Assembly: GCA_002332905.1 (NCBI GenBank)
Contig: DDAM01000041.1
Location: 104,595-168,594 of the forward strand
From: Firmicutes bacterium UBA2058
GTDB taxonomy: Bacteria > Bacillota > Clostridia > Tissierellales > Sedimentibacteraceae
Reading direction: 5' to 3'
DNA length: 64,000 nt
The translations under genes and the position numbers were made by a program. The notes beneath the pieces were generated by a model. The model was not told where the DNA came from. It did no database searches and worked only from the letters and a program-made list of their open reading frames with translations. Below, one piece after another: positions 9,611 to 20,271 of this stretch (its first letter is position 1; each line of letters opens with the position of its first letter).

Positions 9611-10363
9611 ATGAGAGTTCCATTAATTGCAGGAAATTGGAAAATGAATAATACTATTGAAGAAAGCTTGGATTTAGCTAATAATTTAGTAGAATTTTCA
9701 AAAAAATTTGATAAAAATAGAGAAATATTAATTTGTGCTCCTTTTACAGCACTACATGCTTTGAAAAAAGTTTTAAATGGTTCAAAGATTAAATTAGGTG
9801 CTCAAAACATGCACTTTGAAGAAAGTGGCGCTTATACAGGTGAAATTTCAGCTGTTATGCTTAAGGATATTGGTGTTGATTGCGTAATAATAGGTCATTC
9901 TGAAAGAAGGCAGTATTTTAACGAAAGTGATGAACTTTTGAATAAAAAAATAAAAACTGCATTAAAATTTAATTTAAAGCCGATATTGTGTGTTGGAGAA
10001 ACTTTAGAGCAAAGAGAGGCTAATGCTGAAAAAGAAACTGTAAGATCACAAATTATTAATGGACTTCATGATATAAATATTGAATACTTAAAAAATATTG
10101 TTATTGCATATGAACCTGTTTGGGCAATTGGAACAGGAAAAACTGCAACTAGTAAGCAAGCTAATGAAATAATTTCTTACATAAGAAGTGTTATTAAAGA
10201 ATTATACGGCGTTAATGTAAGTGAAAATATAATAATACAATATGGTGGAAGTGTAAAAGGTAGTAATGCTTCTGAAATAATGGCTGAGTCTGACATAGAC
10301 GGTGCCTTAGTAGGTGGAGCAAGCTTAAAGGCAGATGAATTTATCAAGATAATAAATTACTAG
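9611..10363 (+). CDS. tpiA: Triosephosphate isomerase
   Basis: This 250-residue TIM barrel interconverts dihydroxyacetone phosphate and glyceraldehyde-3-phosphate. Seen are the N-terminal AGNWKMN (catalytic Asn and Lys), IIGHSERRQYF with the catalytic His (about 97), the catalytic Glu in AYEPVWAIGTGKTA (loop 6), and the phosphate-binding YGGSVKGSN and GALVGGASL. It is full length and preceded by TTGGAGG. It sits 13 bases before gpmI. Confidence 0.97.
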   Translation: MRVPLIAGNWKMNNTIEESLDLANNLVEFSKKFDKNREILICAPFTALHALKKVLNGSKIKLGAQNMHFEESGAYTGEISAVMLKDIGVDCVIIGHSERRQYFNESDELLNKKIKTALKFNLKPILCVGETLEQREANAEKETVRSQIINGLHDINIEYLKNIVIAYEPVWAIGTGKTATSKQANEIISYIRSVIKELYGVNVSENIIIQYGGSVKGSNASEIMAESDIDGALVGGASLKADEFIKIINY

Positions 10364-10376
10364 GAGTAGATAAAAT

Positions 10377-11909
10377 ATGAAAAAATTAACAGCTTTGATT
10401 ATCCTAGATGGATTAGGCGTAGGTGAAGATTATTATGGCAATGCAGTGAATATAGCAAAAACTTCTAATTATGATATATTATTAAGTAAATATTCTAATA
10501 CTACACTTTCAGCAAGTGGTGAAGATGTCGGATTGCCAGATGGTCAGATGGGTAATTCAGAGGTAGGACACACTAATATTGGTGCTGGTAGAATTGTATA
10601 CCAAGAGCTAACAAAAATAACAAAATTGATAAGAGAAAAAGAATTTTTCAAAAATATTGCCTTAAATAAAGCTATAGATTATGTTAATGATAATAATAAA
10701 ACATTACATCTTTTTGGTTTGCTTTCGGATGGAGGCGTACATAGTCATATAGAGCATTTATATGCAATTTTACAGTTATGTAAAGATAAAAATGTAAAAA
10801 ATGTTCAGATTCACTGTTTCATGGATGGAAGAGATGTTTCTCCTACAAGTGGTGTAAAATTTATTAAAAAGCTTCAAGATAAAATTGATGAAATTGGTGT
10901 AGGTAATATTGCTTCAATTATGGGAAGATACTACGCTATGGACAGAGATAAAAGATGGGAAAGAGTAGAAGAGGCATATGATGCTTTAACTTGTGGATTA
11001 GGAATAGTCAGAGATAATCCTGTCCTTGCAATTGAAGAATCATATAACAAAAATATAACAGATGAATTTATTAAACCTATTTTAATTAATCAAGGAGATT
11101 CTAAATTAGGTTTAGTAGAAGCTGGGGATGGTATAATCTTTTATAATTTCAGACCTGATAGAGCTAGACAGATTACTAGAGCATTTGTAGATGATAATTT
11201 TAATGGATTCGAAAGAGAAAAGTTAAATGTAAAATTTCTATGTATGACACAATATGATGAAACTATAGAAAATGTTGATGTTGCATACTTGCCTGAAAGT
11301 ATTGAAAATACATTTGGTGAATATATAAGCAAAAAAGGCTTGAAGCAACTAAGAATTGCTGAAACTGAAAAATATGCTCATGTTACGTTTTTCTTTAATG
11401 GTGGAATTGAAACACCTTATGAAAATGAAGATAGAGTACTTATTCCTTCTCCAAAGGTGGCAACATATGATATGAAGCCTGATATGAGTGCGTTTGAGCT
11501 TAAGGATGAAGTGATTAAGCAAATTGATAAAAATAAATATGATGTAATAGTATTAAACTTTGCAAATCCTGATATGGTAGGACATACAGGTGACTTTGGT
11601 GCTACTGTTCAAGCTATTGAAACAGTAGATAAATGTCTTGGTGAAATAGTTAATATTATAATAAAGGCAGGTGGTGTAGCAGTAATTACAGCTGATCACG
11701 GTAATAGTGAAACTATGATAGATGAAAATACATCTATGCCTATTACATCTCATACAACTAATAGAGTGCCTTTTATAATAGTAGATAATAATAGAATATA
11801 TGAATTGAGAGAAGATGGTGTATTAGCAGATATTGCACCTACATTGCTTGAAATTATGAAGATACAAATTCCAAAAGAAATGACAGGTAATTCTTTAATA
11901 GTACATTAA
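10377..11909 (+). CDS. gpmI: 2,3-bisphosphoglycerate-independent phosphoglycerate mutase
   Basis: This 510-residue Mn-dependent mutase converts 3- to 2-phosphoglycerate through a phosphoserine. It belongs to the alkaline phosphatase fold: the first metal site is ILDGLGVG (residues 8-15), the phosphorylated Ser lies in MGNSEVGHTNIGAGR (about 60-74), the substrate loop is FMDGRDVSPTSG, and later metal ligands lie in NFANPDMVGHTG and ITADHGN. The length is normal. A TAGGAG-type site precedes the ATG. It is part of the pgk-eno run. Confidence 0.96.
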   Translation: MKKLTALIILDGLGVGEDYYGNAVNIAKTSNYDILLSKYSNTTLSASGEDVGLPDGQMGNSEVGHTNIGAGRIVYQELTKITKLIREKEFFKNIALNKAIDYVNDNNKTLHLFGLLSDGGVHSHIEHLYAILQLCKDKNVKNVQIHCFMDGRDVSPTSGVKFIKKLQDKIDEIGVGNIASIMGRYYAMDRDKRWERVEEAYDALTCGLGIVRDNPVLAIEESYNKNITDEFIKPILINQGDSKLGLVEAGDGIIFYNFRPDRARQITRAFVDDNFNGFEREKLNVKFLCMTQYDETIENVDVAYLPESIENTFGEYISKKGLKQLRIAETEKYAHVTFFFNGGIETPYENEDRVLIPSPKVATYDMKPDMSAFELKDEVIKQIDKNKYDVIVLNFANPDMVGHTGDFGATVQAIETVDKCLGEIVNIIIKAGGVAVITADHGNSETMIDENTSMPITSHTTNRVPFIIVDNNRIYELREDGVLADIAPTLLEIMKIQIPKEMTGNSLIVH

Positions 11910-11926
11910 TTTTTAATTTAAGATAG

Positions 11927-13261
<1,335 letters not shown>

Positions 13262-13266
13262 TAAAT

Positions 13267-13314
13267 AAATGCTAAGCATTTTGTTTTTAAATTAAATGCT
13301 TAGCATTTTATTTT
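13267..13314 (+). terminator. Bidirectional terminator between eno and nhaC
   Basis: A 15-base perfect inverted repeat (AAATGCTAAGCATTT and complement) encloses an 11-base AT loop, with T-rich sequence on the plus-strand 3' side and A-rich sequence on the other. Each arm is itself nearly palindromic. It lies between convergent genes and can serve both. Confidence 0.88.
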
Positions 13315-13349
13315 AAAATTTTATTTATAAACTGTTCATCTTTATTGTT

Positions 13350-14786
13350 TTATGCTGTTGCTTTTTTCCCTTTATATTCTTCAGCTGAAGGATCATCCTC
13401 AAGCTTCATTATTGTAAATCCTGTATAACCAGCTATAACAGATACTATTGGGCTTAGTATGTTAAAGAAGCAATACATAAAGTAAGTTGCTGTTGGAACT
13501 CCTAAGAATGTTGACATTGTAGCTCCACATGTATTCCAAGGAATTAGTGCTGAAGTAACAGTACCTGAATCCTCAAGAGCACGTGATAGGTTACGAGGAG
13601 CTAATCCACGTTTTTTATATTCATCCTTGTACATTTTACCAGGAAGAGCTATAGCTAAGTATTGGTCTCCTGCTAATATATTTATGAACAAACATGATAC
13701 AACAGTTACTAATATTAAAGAACCGGTTTTCTTTGCTAAGCCTAATAACTTTTCTGCTATACAGCAAAGCATTCCAGTTTTCTCCAATACTCCACCAAAT
13801 GTTAATGCACACATGATAAGTGAAATAGTCCACATCATACCTTGCATACCACCTCTAGTTAGTAATTCATCAACCATTGCGTTACCAGTTTCTGAAGTCA
13901 CACCGTACATCATGGAATCAAATACTCCAAATAAGCTAGCATTTTGGAATGTAAGAGCGCATATACAACCAAGAGCAATACCAGCAATAAGACCAGGAAG
14001 TGCAGGAACTTTTAATGCAACCATTACTATAACTGCAACAGGAACTAATAAAAGAACTGGTGATATAGTATAATTTTCACTAATTACAGTTAATAATTCA
14101 TTAATTGAGCTTGTATCAAGCTGCTGACCGGCAAATTTAAATCCGATTATTGCAAAAATTACTAATGTTATACCATATGAAATTGATGTTGTAAATAACA
14201 TGTGTTTAATATGATCAAATAGGTTAGCACCTGCAACTCCAGGAGCTAGGTTAGTAGTATCAGATAAAGGAGATAATTTGTCTCCAAAATACGCTCCAGA
14301 TATTATAGCACCTGCTGCTAATCCAGTAGGTATGTTTAGACCTTGAGCAACGCCAATAAGTGCTATACCAACTGTACCAGCAGTTGTCCAAGAACTTCCT
14401 GTAGCTAAAGAAACTATACTACATAAAATTACAGAAGCAACTAGGAAGAATGTAGGTGATAATATTTGTAAACCATAATAGATAAGTGTTGGTACTATTC
14501 CACCAATAATCCATGAACCAATTAAAGAACCTACTACTGCAAGTATAAGCATTGCTTGCATTGTACTCATTATAGATTCAACTATACCTTGTTCGATATC
14601 TTTCCATTTAGATCCTAAAAATACAACCGCAATTATTGATGCTATTATAGCACCTATAACTAGTGGAATGTGAATATCAATTTCTAAAACAAGAATTGAA
14701 AAAGACAAAATTATAATAGTTAAAATTACAGGTAAAATAGAGATAAAAAAAGATGGTTCTTTCTTTTGGTTTTGCTGATTGTTCAT
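13350..14786 (-). CDS. nhaC: Na+/H+ antiporter NhaC family
   Basis: This 478-residue polytopic membrane protein of the NhaC/IT superfamily exchanges cytoplasmic Na+ for protons. About eleven hydrophobic segments are visible. Family landmarks are the first-half TGSSWTTAGTVGIA and GAYFGDKLSPLSDTTNLAP (about 165-183) and the second-half GDQYLAIALPGKMY and ALIPWNTCGA (about 418-427). It may also move organic acid or amino acid pairs, as some NhaC relatives do. GAGGAGG lies 6-7 bases before ATG. It is monocistronic, transcribed toward eno, and sits between eno and secG, which are closer neighbours in Bacillus. Confidence 0.9.
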   Translation of the reverse strand: MNNQQNQKKEPSFFISILPVILTIIILSFSILVLEIDIHIPLVIGAIIASIIAVVFLGSKWKDIEQGIVESIMSTMQAMLILAVVGSLIGSWIIGGIVPTLIYYGLQILSPTFFLVASVILCSIVSLATGSSWTTAGTVGIALIGVAQGLNIPTGLAAGAIISGAYFGDKLSPLSDTTNLAPGVAGANLFDHIKHMLFTTSISYGITLVIFAIIGFKFAGQQLDTSSINELLTVISENYTISPVLLLVPVAVIVMVALKVPALPGLIAGIALGCICALTFQNASLFGVFDSMMYGVTSETGNAMVDELLTRGGMQGMMWTISLIMCALTFGGVLEKTGMLCCIAEKLLGLAKKTGSLILVTVVSCLFINILAGDQYLAIALPGKMYKDEYKKRGLAPRNLSRALEDSGTVTSALIPWNTCGATMSTFLGVPTATYFMYCFFNILSPIVSVIAGYTGFTIMKLEDDPSAEEYKGKKATA

Positions 14787-14897
14787 ATTATTATTCCTCC
14801 TCTTTTTTGAATAAGCATAATTTGTTAGGACATAATATTATAATAAGATCGGGCGAAAATATAATATTATGAAAAAGATTTGTAACACTCGCGAGCA

Positions 14898-14947
14898 TGA
14901 AAATGTTTTCACTTTTTTATAGTATCACACATGTCGACACTTGTCAA
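14898..14947 (-). promoter_or_regulatory. nhaC promoter with palindromes and a cre-like site
   Basis: Read on the minus strand, TTGACA (14947-14942) and TACTAT (14924-14919) are 17 bases apart. The spacer holds the palindrome TGTCGACA. Just past the expected start lies TGAAAATGTTTTCA (14898-14911 on the plus strand), which differs from the CcpA cre consensus at one position. CTCGCGAG lies a few bases farther. The 14787-15195 gap otherwise holds AT-rich sequence and the secG promoter. Confidence 0.6.
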
Positions 14948-15124
14948 AGAAAAAATGAAATAAACTTAATTAATTTTTGAAAAAAATGAAAAATATTAAT
15001 TTATTTAGCAAATATTAGTAAACTCAAATAATGTAATTTATTACATAGAGCTGTTAATAATAAAATATTTTTTGACAATCAATTAATTTTTAGCATGCTA
15101 TATTAAAATAAGTACAGATTTATA

Positions 15125-15153
15125 TTGATTTTATATATAGTTTATGATATAAT
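15125..15153 (+). promoter_or_regulatory. secG promoter
   Basis: TTGATT and TATAAT are separated by 17 bases and lie 43 bases before the secG start. A second TTGACA at 15073 lacks a well-spaced -10. Confidence 0.55.
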
Positions 15154-15195
15154 TCATACGTTAAAAAGAAGTTAATTAGGAGGTGGCAAGCATTT

Positions 15196-15429
15196 ATGTT
15201 GAAAATAATTGTTACAATATTTTTAGTACTTGCTAGTTTTGTTTTAATTGCAAGTATATTATTGCAATCTGGTAAGCAAGCTGGAATGTCTGGTGAAATA
15301 GCAGGTGGAGCGGAATCATTATGGGGTAGAAATAAAGGTAGAAGCTTTGAAGGTAAATTAGAAAAAGCTACAACAATATCGGCAGTAGTTTTTGTTTTAG
15401 CTTCATTATTACTAGTAGCAATTCAATAA
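15196..15429 (+). CDS. secG: Preprotein translocase subunit SecG
   Basis: This 77-residue protein is the small accessory subunit of the SecYEG channel. It has two membrane helices (about 3-23 and 54-75) joined by a Gly-rich cytoplasmic loop containing LLQSGKQAGMSGEIAGGAESLWGR-like residues, a strong SecG signature. TAGGAGGTGG precedes it. It has its own promoter and is followed by a hairpin, so it seems to be transcribed alone here, unlike in Bacillus where secG heads an operon with rnr. Confidence 0.94.
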   Translation: MLKIIVTIFLVLASFVLIASILLQSGKQAGMSGEIAGGAESLWGRNKGRSFEGKLEKATTISAVVFVLASLLLVAIQ

Positions 15430-15450
15430 TTATATATATATGTAAAAAAG

Positions 15451-15485
15451 GGACGAAAAAACTATGTGTTTTTTCATCTTTTTTA
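15451..15485 (+). terminator. Terminator after secG
   Basis: Arms GACGAAAAAAC/GTTTTTTCATC with one mismatch and a 4-base loop run into TTTTTT. The following 100 bases before hppA are AT-rich and probably hold its promoter, but no convincing boxes were found. Confidence 0.75.
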
Positions 15486-15589
15486 TGCTCAACCAATTTT
15501 TTCAAAACAAATATTGGTAGGTAAAACGCAATATATTTAATTATAGATTTTAAAAACTAAATAAAAAAACTTTTGGAGGAATTTTTAAA

Positions 15590-17656
15590 ATGGATTCATT
15601 ATTTATAATAGCTCCTATAGTAGGGGTTATTGCACTCTTATATGCATTCTATAAGGCATCAACTATAAACAAAGTAGATGCTGGAAATGACAGAATGAAA
15701 GAAATTGCTTCTTATATTCAAGAAGGCGCTATGGCATTTCTAACTAGAGAATATAAGACATTAGTTATATTTGCAGGTGTATTAGCTATAGTACTATGGT
15801 TAGGAATTAACTGGCAGACAGCTTTATGCTTTTTAGTAGGAGCTATATTCTCAGCATTAGCGGGACTTTTTGGAATGAAGGTTGCTACAAAAGCGAATGT
15901 TAGAACAGCTAATGCAGCTAGAGAGTCAGGAATGAATAAGGCTTTAGATGTAGCATTCTCAGGTGGAGCTGTAATGGGAATGGTAGTTGTTGGTCTTGGT
16001 TTATTTGGAGCAGGTGCTTTGTGGATATTATTTACAATGGTTTTAAAAGTAGATTCTAATATAGCTGCTACATATTTAACAGGCTTTGGATTAGGTGCTT
16101 CTTCAATAGCATTATTTGGACGTGTTGGTGGTGGTATCTATACAAAGGCTGCTGACGTTGGAGCTGACCTTGTTGGTAAAGTTGAAGCTGGAATACCAGA
16201 AGATGATCCAAGAAACCCTGCTGTTATAGCAGATAACGTAGGTGATAACGTAGGTGACGTTGCTGGTATGGGTGCTGACTTATTCGAGTCATATGTTGGT
16301 TCTATTATATCAGCTATAACATTAGGTGCTGTAGCTTTTGCAGAAGGAAGAGGAATTATATTTGCACTTATATTACCAGCAGTAGGAATACTTGCGTCAA
16401 TAATAGGAACATTATTTGTTAGAAGTAAAGAGGGTGGAAACCCACAAAAAGCGTTAAACGCAGGTACATACGTAAGCTCACTTATAGTAGTAGTTGCTTC
16501 ATTCTTCTTAAGTAAATCTATATTACAAGATGTTAGACCTTTCTTTGCAATAGTAATAGGTTTAGCTGTAGGACTAATAATAGCGAAAATTACAGAGTAC
16601 TACACTTCAGGAGATTATAAACCTGTTAAGGGTATAGCTGATCAATCAGAAACTGGACCAGCTACTACTATTATCAGTGGTTTATCAGTAGGTATGTTAT
16701 CAACTGCATTACCAATTGTTGTTTTAGCAATAGGAATTATAGCAGCTTATTACTTATGTGGTATGTCTTTTGGTGAAATGAGCTTTGAACAAGGATTATA
16801 TGGTATAGCTCTTGCAGCTGTAGGTATGCTTTCAACTACAGGTATGACTGTTGCAGTTGATGCTTATGGACCAATAGCAGACAATGCTGGTGGCATAGCT
16901 GAAATGTGTGAATTACCTCATGGAGTTAGAGAGATCACAGATAAACTTGATTCTGTTGGAAATACAACAGCAGCTATAGGTAAAGGATTTGCAATAGGCT
17001 CAGCAGCCTTAACAGCTCTTGCACTATTTGCATCCTATACACAAGCAGTTGGTATTAGTGCAGAAACAGGTGTTAACTTAATTGAACCAACAGTTATAGC
17101 TGGTATATTTATAGGTGGTATGTTACCATTCTTATTCTCAGCAATCACTATGAGTGCAGTTGGTAAAGCAGCATTCGCTATGATTGAAGAGGTTAGGAGA
17201 CAATTTAGAGAAATGCCTGGAATTATGAAGGGTACAGATAAGCCAGACTATACAAAATGTGTTGACATTAGTACAACAGCAGCATTAAGAGAAATGATTA
17301 TACCAGGACTTTTGGCGGTTATAGTTCCATTAATAGTTGGTTTCTTACTTGGTAAAGAAGCATTAGGTGGATTATTGGCTGGTTCATTAGTTACAGGTGT
17401 ATTGATGGCTATAATGATGGCTAATGCTGGTGGAGCTTGGGACAATGCTAAAAAATACATTGAATCAGGTTTTCATGGTGGAAAAGGTAGTGATGCTCAT
17501 AAAGCAGCAGTTGTTGGAGATACAGTTGGAGACCCATTCAAGGATACTTCAGGACCTTCAATCAATATCTTAATTAAGCTTATGACTATAGTAGCATTAG
17601 TATTCGGACCAGTAATAGCTCAATATGGTGGATTATTGTTGAACTTCTTTAAATAG
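15590..17656 (+). CDS. hppA: Membrane-bound ion-translocating pyrophosphatase
   Basis: This 688-residue integral protein hydrolyses pyrophosphate and pumps H+ or Na+ outward. It has about 16 membrane helices. The catalytic face shows [47 protein letters not shown] (about 185-230), the middle motif with [16 protein letters not shown] (about 422-437), and the C-terminal [25 protein letters not shown] (about 460) has Ala where K+-independent enzymes have Lys, so this is a K+-dependent type; Na+ pumping is common in that group but not proven here. TTGGAGG precedes it. It is a single-gene unit ended by a terminator. In an anaerobe it would recover energy from biosynthetic PPi. Confidence 0.96.
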   Translation: MDSLFIIAPIVGVIALLYAFYKASTINKVDAGNDRMKEIASYIQEGAMAFLTREYKTLVIFAGVLAIVLWLGINWQTALCFLVGAIFSALAGLFGMKVATKANVRTANAARESGMNKALDVAFSGGAVMGMVVVGLGLFGAGALWILFTMVLKVDSNIAATYLTGFGLGASSIALFGRVGGGIYTKAADVGADLVGKVEAGIPEDDPRNPAVIADNVGDNVGDVAGMGADLFESYVGSIISAITLGAVAFAEGRGIIFALILPAVGILASIIGTLFVRSKEGGNPQKALNAGTYVSSLIVVVASFFLSKSILQDVRPFFAIVIGLAVGLIIAKITEYYTSGDYKPVKGIADQSETGPATTIISGLSVGMLSTALPIVVLAIGIIAAYYLCGMSFGEMSFEQGLYGIALAAVGMLSTTGMTVAVDAYGPIADNAGGIAEMCELPHGVREITDKLDSVGNTTAAIGKGFAIGSAALTALALFASYTQAVGISAETGVNLIEPTVIAGIFIGGMLPFLFSAITMSAVGKAAFAMIEEVRRQFREMPGIMKGTDKPDYTKCVDISTTAALREMIIPGLLAVIVPLIVGFLLGKEALGGLLAGSLVTGVLMAIMMANAGGAWDNAKKYIESGFHGGKGSDAHKAAVVGDTVGDPFKDTSGPSINILIKLMTIVALVFGPVIAQYGGLLLNFFK

Positions 17657-17671
17657 ATAAAATAGATTGAG

Positions 17672-17697
17672 AAAAAGACTCGTAAGAGTCTTTTTTT
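17672..17697 (+). terminator. Terminator after hppA
   Basis: AAAAAGACTC/GAGTCTTTTT with a GTAA-type tetraloop is followed by TTT. It is a compact, strong intrinsic terminator 16 bases past the stop codon. Confidence 0.95.
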
Positions 17698-17745
17698 ATG
17701 TTCCCTCTAATATCATTTTGCATATAATAGTAGAGGGGTTTTTGA

Positions 17746-18534
17746 ATGCATATAGTTATTGATGGTATTAAAATAAATTACATAGATGAGGGCTGTGGTA
17801 CAAATGTTTTATTATTGCACGGTTGGGGAGCAAATATAAAAACTATGCAGCCTATATTTGATATGTTAAAAAATAGATGCAGAGTTGTTGCAGTTGATTT
17901 ACCTGGATTTGGAGAAAGTGATATGCCATTAGTATCGTGGAATAGTTATGACTATGCAGATATAGTAAAAAAAATTATTGATGCATTATATTTAAAAGAT
18001 ATTATTTTATTTGGTCATTCTCATGGAGGAAGAGTTTCAATTATATTATCATCAACATATCAAAATTTAATTAAAAAGCTTATCTTGATTGACAGTGCTG
18101 GAATTATACCTAAAAAAACATTAAAATACTATTATAGAATATATAGGTATAAGCTGTTAAAAAAGCTATATTTGATATTTAATAAGAATAACAAATTTAA
18201 ATTGAACGATTTTTATAAAAAATTTGGTTCAGAAGATTATAAAAATGCTGAAAACGAGATTATAAGGCAAACTTTAGTTAAAGTCTTACATGACAATATT
18301 GAAAGCCATTTAGCCGAAATAAAAGCACCTACTTTGATTATTTGGGGTGAACAAGATACAGACACACCACTTTATATGGCGAAAAAATTAAATGAGAAAA
18401 TACTTGACAGCGGATTAGTTATATTAGAGCGTGCAAAACACTATTCTTATTTAGATAATTTCTATAAATTTAAGCTAGTAGTGGAAGCTTTTTTAATTAA
18501 TGATTACATTAATTCAAATGGAGGTATTTTATGA
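17746..18534 (+). CDS. Alpha/beta hydrolase
   Basis: This 262-residue alpha/beta-hydrolase-fold protein has an oxyanion segment LLLHGWGAN (about 23-31), AVDLPGFGES, the nucleophile elbow GHSHGG with catalytic Ser (about 90), a late acidic residue in IIWGEQDTDTPL, and His near the C-terminus (KHYSYLDN). The fold and triad are clear, but the substrate is not. It overlaps the next gene by 4 bases, suggesting translational coupling with the Mur ligase. In Bacillus the corresponding slot between secG and rnr is held by a carboxylesterase. No signal peptide is seen, so it acts in the cytoplasm. Confidence 0.85.
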   Translation: MHIVIDGIKINYIDEGCGTNVLLLHGWGANIKTMQPIFDMLKNRCRVVAVDLPGFGESDMPLVSWNSYDYADIVKKIIDALYLKDIILFGHSHGGRVSIILSSTYQNLIKKLILIDSAGIIPKKTLKYYYRIYRYKLLKKLYLIFNKNNKFKLNDFYKKFGSEDYKNAENEIIRQTLVKVLHDNIESHLAEIKAPTLIIWGEQDTDTPLYMAKKLNEKILDSGLVILERAKHYSYLDNFYKFKLVVEAFLINDYINSNGGIL

Positions 18535-20177
18535 ATATAATTTTATGGTCTTTAACTTTGTTTCTTTGGCTTAGAATTATGTCTTTAAAGTCAGAAAGCT
18601 ACTTGCATATTGTACAATTAGAGGGGTATAGTACAAATAAATTTGAAAATTGGATGCATAAAAATAAAAATAAAATATATAAAAAAAATGATATTTTCTT
18701 TTTAGTCACTACTGCGTTTTTATTAGTTTTACAATATATTTTTAATGAGATATATATAATCAAATCTTTATTTTCTTTATGTATAAACCTATTATTAATT
18801 CTAATGAACATTATGCTTACTTACATGAAGGCAACTCCTAAAAAGCCATTTATTCGTACTAAAAGAGCTAAAAGATTAGATACAATATCATTTATACTTA
18901 TTATTCTTGATTTATTAATAGTAATTTCTATTATTTCTATTTATACCAATAATGTGGATATTATTTATCCAGTATGTATTGGATTTATGAGTATTTCATA
19001 CTTCTTTTGCATATATTATGTATTGTTAGGTAATATAATTTCAGTGCCTATAGAAAATAAAATTAATAAAAAATTTTACGATATGGCAAGCAAGAAAATA
19101 AGAAACTTAAATAAGATAAAAACCATTGGTATAACCGGTAGCTATGGAAAAACTAGCACAAAATTTATTGCTGCTACTATATTATCACATAAATATAAAG
19201 TTATGAATACACCGGAAAGCTATAATACACCAATGGGAATAAGTAAGGTAATAAATAATGACTTAAGCGATTATTATGATGTGTTTATAGCTGAACTAGG
19301 TGCAACTAAAAAAGGTGATATTGATGAGGTTGCTAGGCTTACTAATCCTAAAATAGGTGTTCTTACTTCTATTGGTCCTTGTCATCTTCAAACCTTTGGT
19401 TCAATCAGCAATATTGCAAATGGCAAATATGAGTTGATAGAGTACCTGCCAAGTGATGGTATTGCAATTTTTAATTATGATAATCCATATGTCAAAGAAT
19501 TAGCTGATAAAACTTTAAAAACAAAGTTATTATACTCAATAGAAAACATAGATAATGCAGATGTTTTCGCTACAGATATAACAGTAAATGAAACAGGCTC
19601 TTTATTCACGCTTTGTGTTAAAAACAAAGGCACTATAGAATGTGAAACATCTCTTCTTGGAAAACACAATATATTAAATATACTTGCAGGTGTTTCAATT
19701 GCAATTGCTTTGGGTATGAATTTAGAAGAAATTAGATTAGGAGTAAAAAAAATCTTACCTGTAAAGCATAGATTAGAGCTTATTGATCCTAAGACTGGTA
19801 TACTGGTAATAGATGATGCTTTTAATTCAAACCCAGATGGAGCCAGTGCTGCATTAGAAGTTTTGAGTGAATTTAAAAATAAAAGAAAAATTATTGTTAC
19901 ACCAGGTATGATTGAGCTTGGGGAAATTGAAAAAAAAGAAAATGAAAAATTTGGAGAGAAAATTGCTGAGATTTGTGATATAGTTATACTAGTAGGTAAA
20001 AAAAGGACGCAGCCTATTTATAATGGATTAATAAAAAAGGGATATGATAAAAATAGTATATATGTAGTAAATTCCACTAATGATTCCACTGAAATAATAA
20101 AAAGCATTGCAAAACAAGGCGATATTATACTATATGAAAATGATTTGCCAGATACTTATGAGGAAAGAGTAAAGTAA
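18531..20177 (+). CDS. Membrane-anchored Mur ligase family protein (MurF-like)
   Basis: This 548-residue protein has about 180 N-terminal residues with four or five predicted membrane helices, then a Mur ligase body. The ATP site is GITGSYGKTSTKF (about 203-215). PESYNTPMGISKVI, IAELGATKKGDIDEVARL and SIGPCHLQTFGS follow the MurF pattern. HRLELIDPKTGILVIDDAFNSNPDGASAAL marks the start of the C-terminal domain. Soluble MurF lacks the helical part. The next gene is a D-Ala-D-Ala ligase, whose dipeptide product is the MurF substrate, so a MurF-type role in wall precursor synthesis at the membrane is likely but not certain. It overlaps the preceding hydrolase by 4 bases. Confidence 0.82.
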   Translation: MNIILWSLTLFLWLRIMSLKSESYLHIVQLEGYSTNKFENWMHKNKNKIYKKNDIFFLVTTAFLLVLQYIFNEIYIIKSLFSLCINLLLILMNIMLTYMKATPKKPFIRTKRAKRLDTISFILIILDLLIVISIISIYTNNVDIIYPVCIGFMSISYFFCIYYVLLGNIISVPIENKINKKFYDMASKKIRNLNKIKTIGITGSYGKTSTKFIAATILSHKYKVMNTPESYNTPMGISKVINNDLSDYYDVFIAELGATKKGDIDEVARLTNPKIGVLTSIGPCHLQTFGSISNIANGKYELIEYLPSDGIAIFNYDNPYVKELADKTLKTKLLYSIENIDNADVFATDITVNETGSLFTLCVKNKGTIECETSLLGKHNILNILAGVSIAIALGMNLEEIRLGVKKILPVKHRLELIDPKTGILVIDDAFNSNPDGASAALEVLSEFKNKRKIIVTPGMIELGEIEKKENEKFGEKIAEICDIVILVGKKRTQPIYNGLIKKGYDKNSIYVVNSTNDSTEIIKSIAKQGDIILYENDLPDTYEERVK

Positions 20178-20184
20178 AAAGACA

Positions 20185-20221
20185 CTTCACAGCGTGAAAA
20201 AAGGCGTTTCACGCTGCGAAG
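20185..20221. promoter_or_regulatory. Strong hairpin between the Mur ligase and ddl genes
   Basis: Arms CTTCACAGCGTGAAA and TTTCACGCTGCGAAG pair over 15 positions with one mismatch around a 7-base loop. There is no T tract, so this is not a standard terminator. It may stabilise or process the message between the two genes. Confidence 0.6.
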
Positions 20222-20271
20222 CGATGTAAGAGTTAAGTATGGGGATTTTGTTTATATATAGGGGGTAATAT

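Noticed and set aside
13627..14073. 148-codon plus-strand frame inside nhaC
   Set aside because: It is antisense to a well-supported membrane protein gene and shows low-complexity translation without a ribosome site.
20185..20221. Intrinsic terminator between Mur ligase and ddl
   Set aside because: The stem is strong but no T tract follows, so it is kept as an unspecified RNA hairpin.
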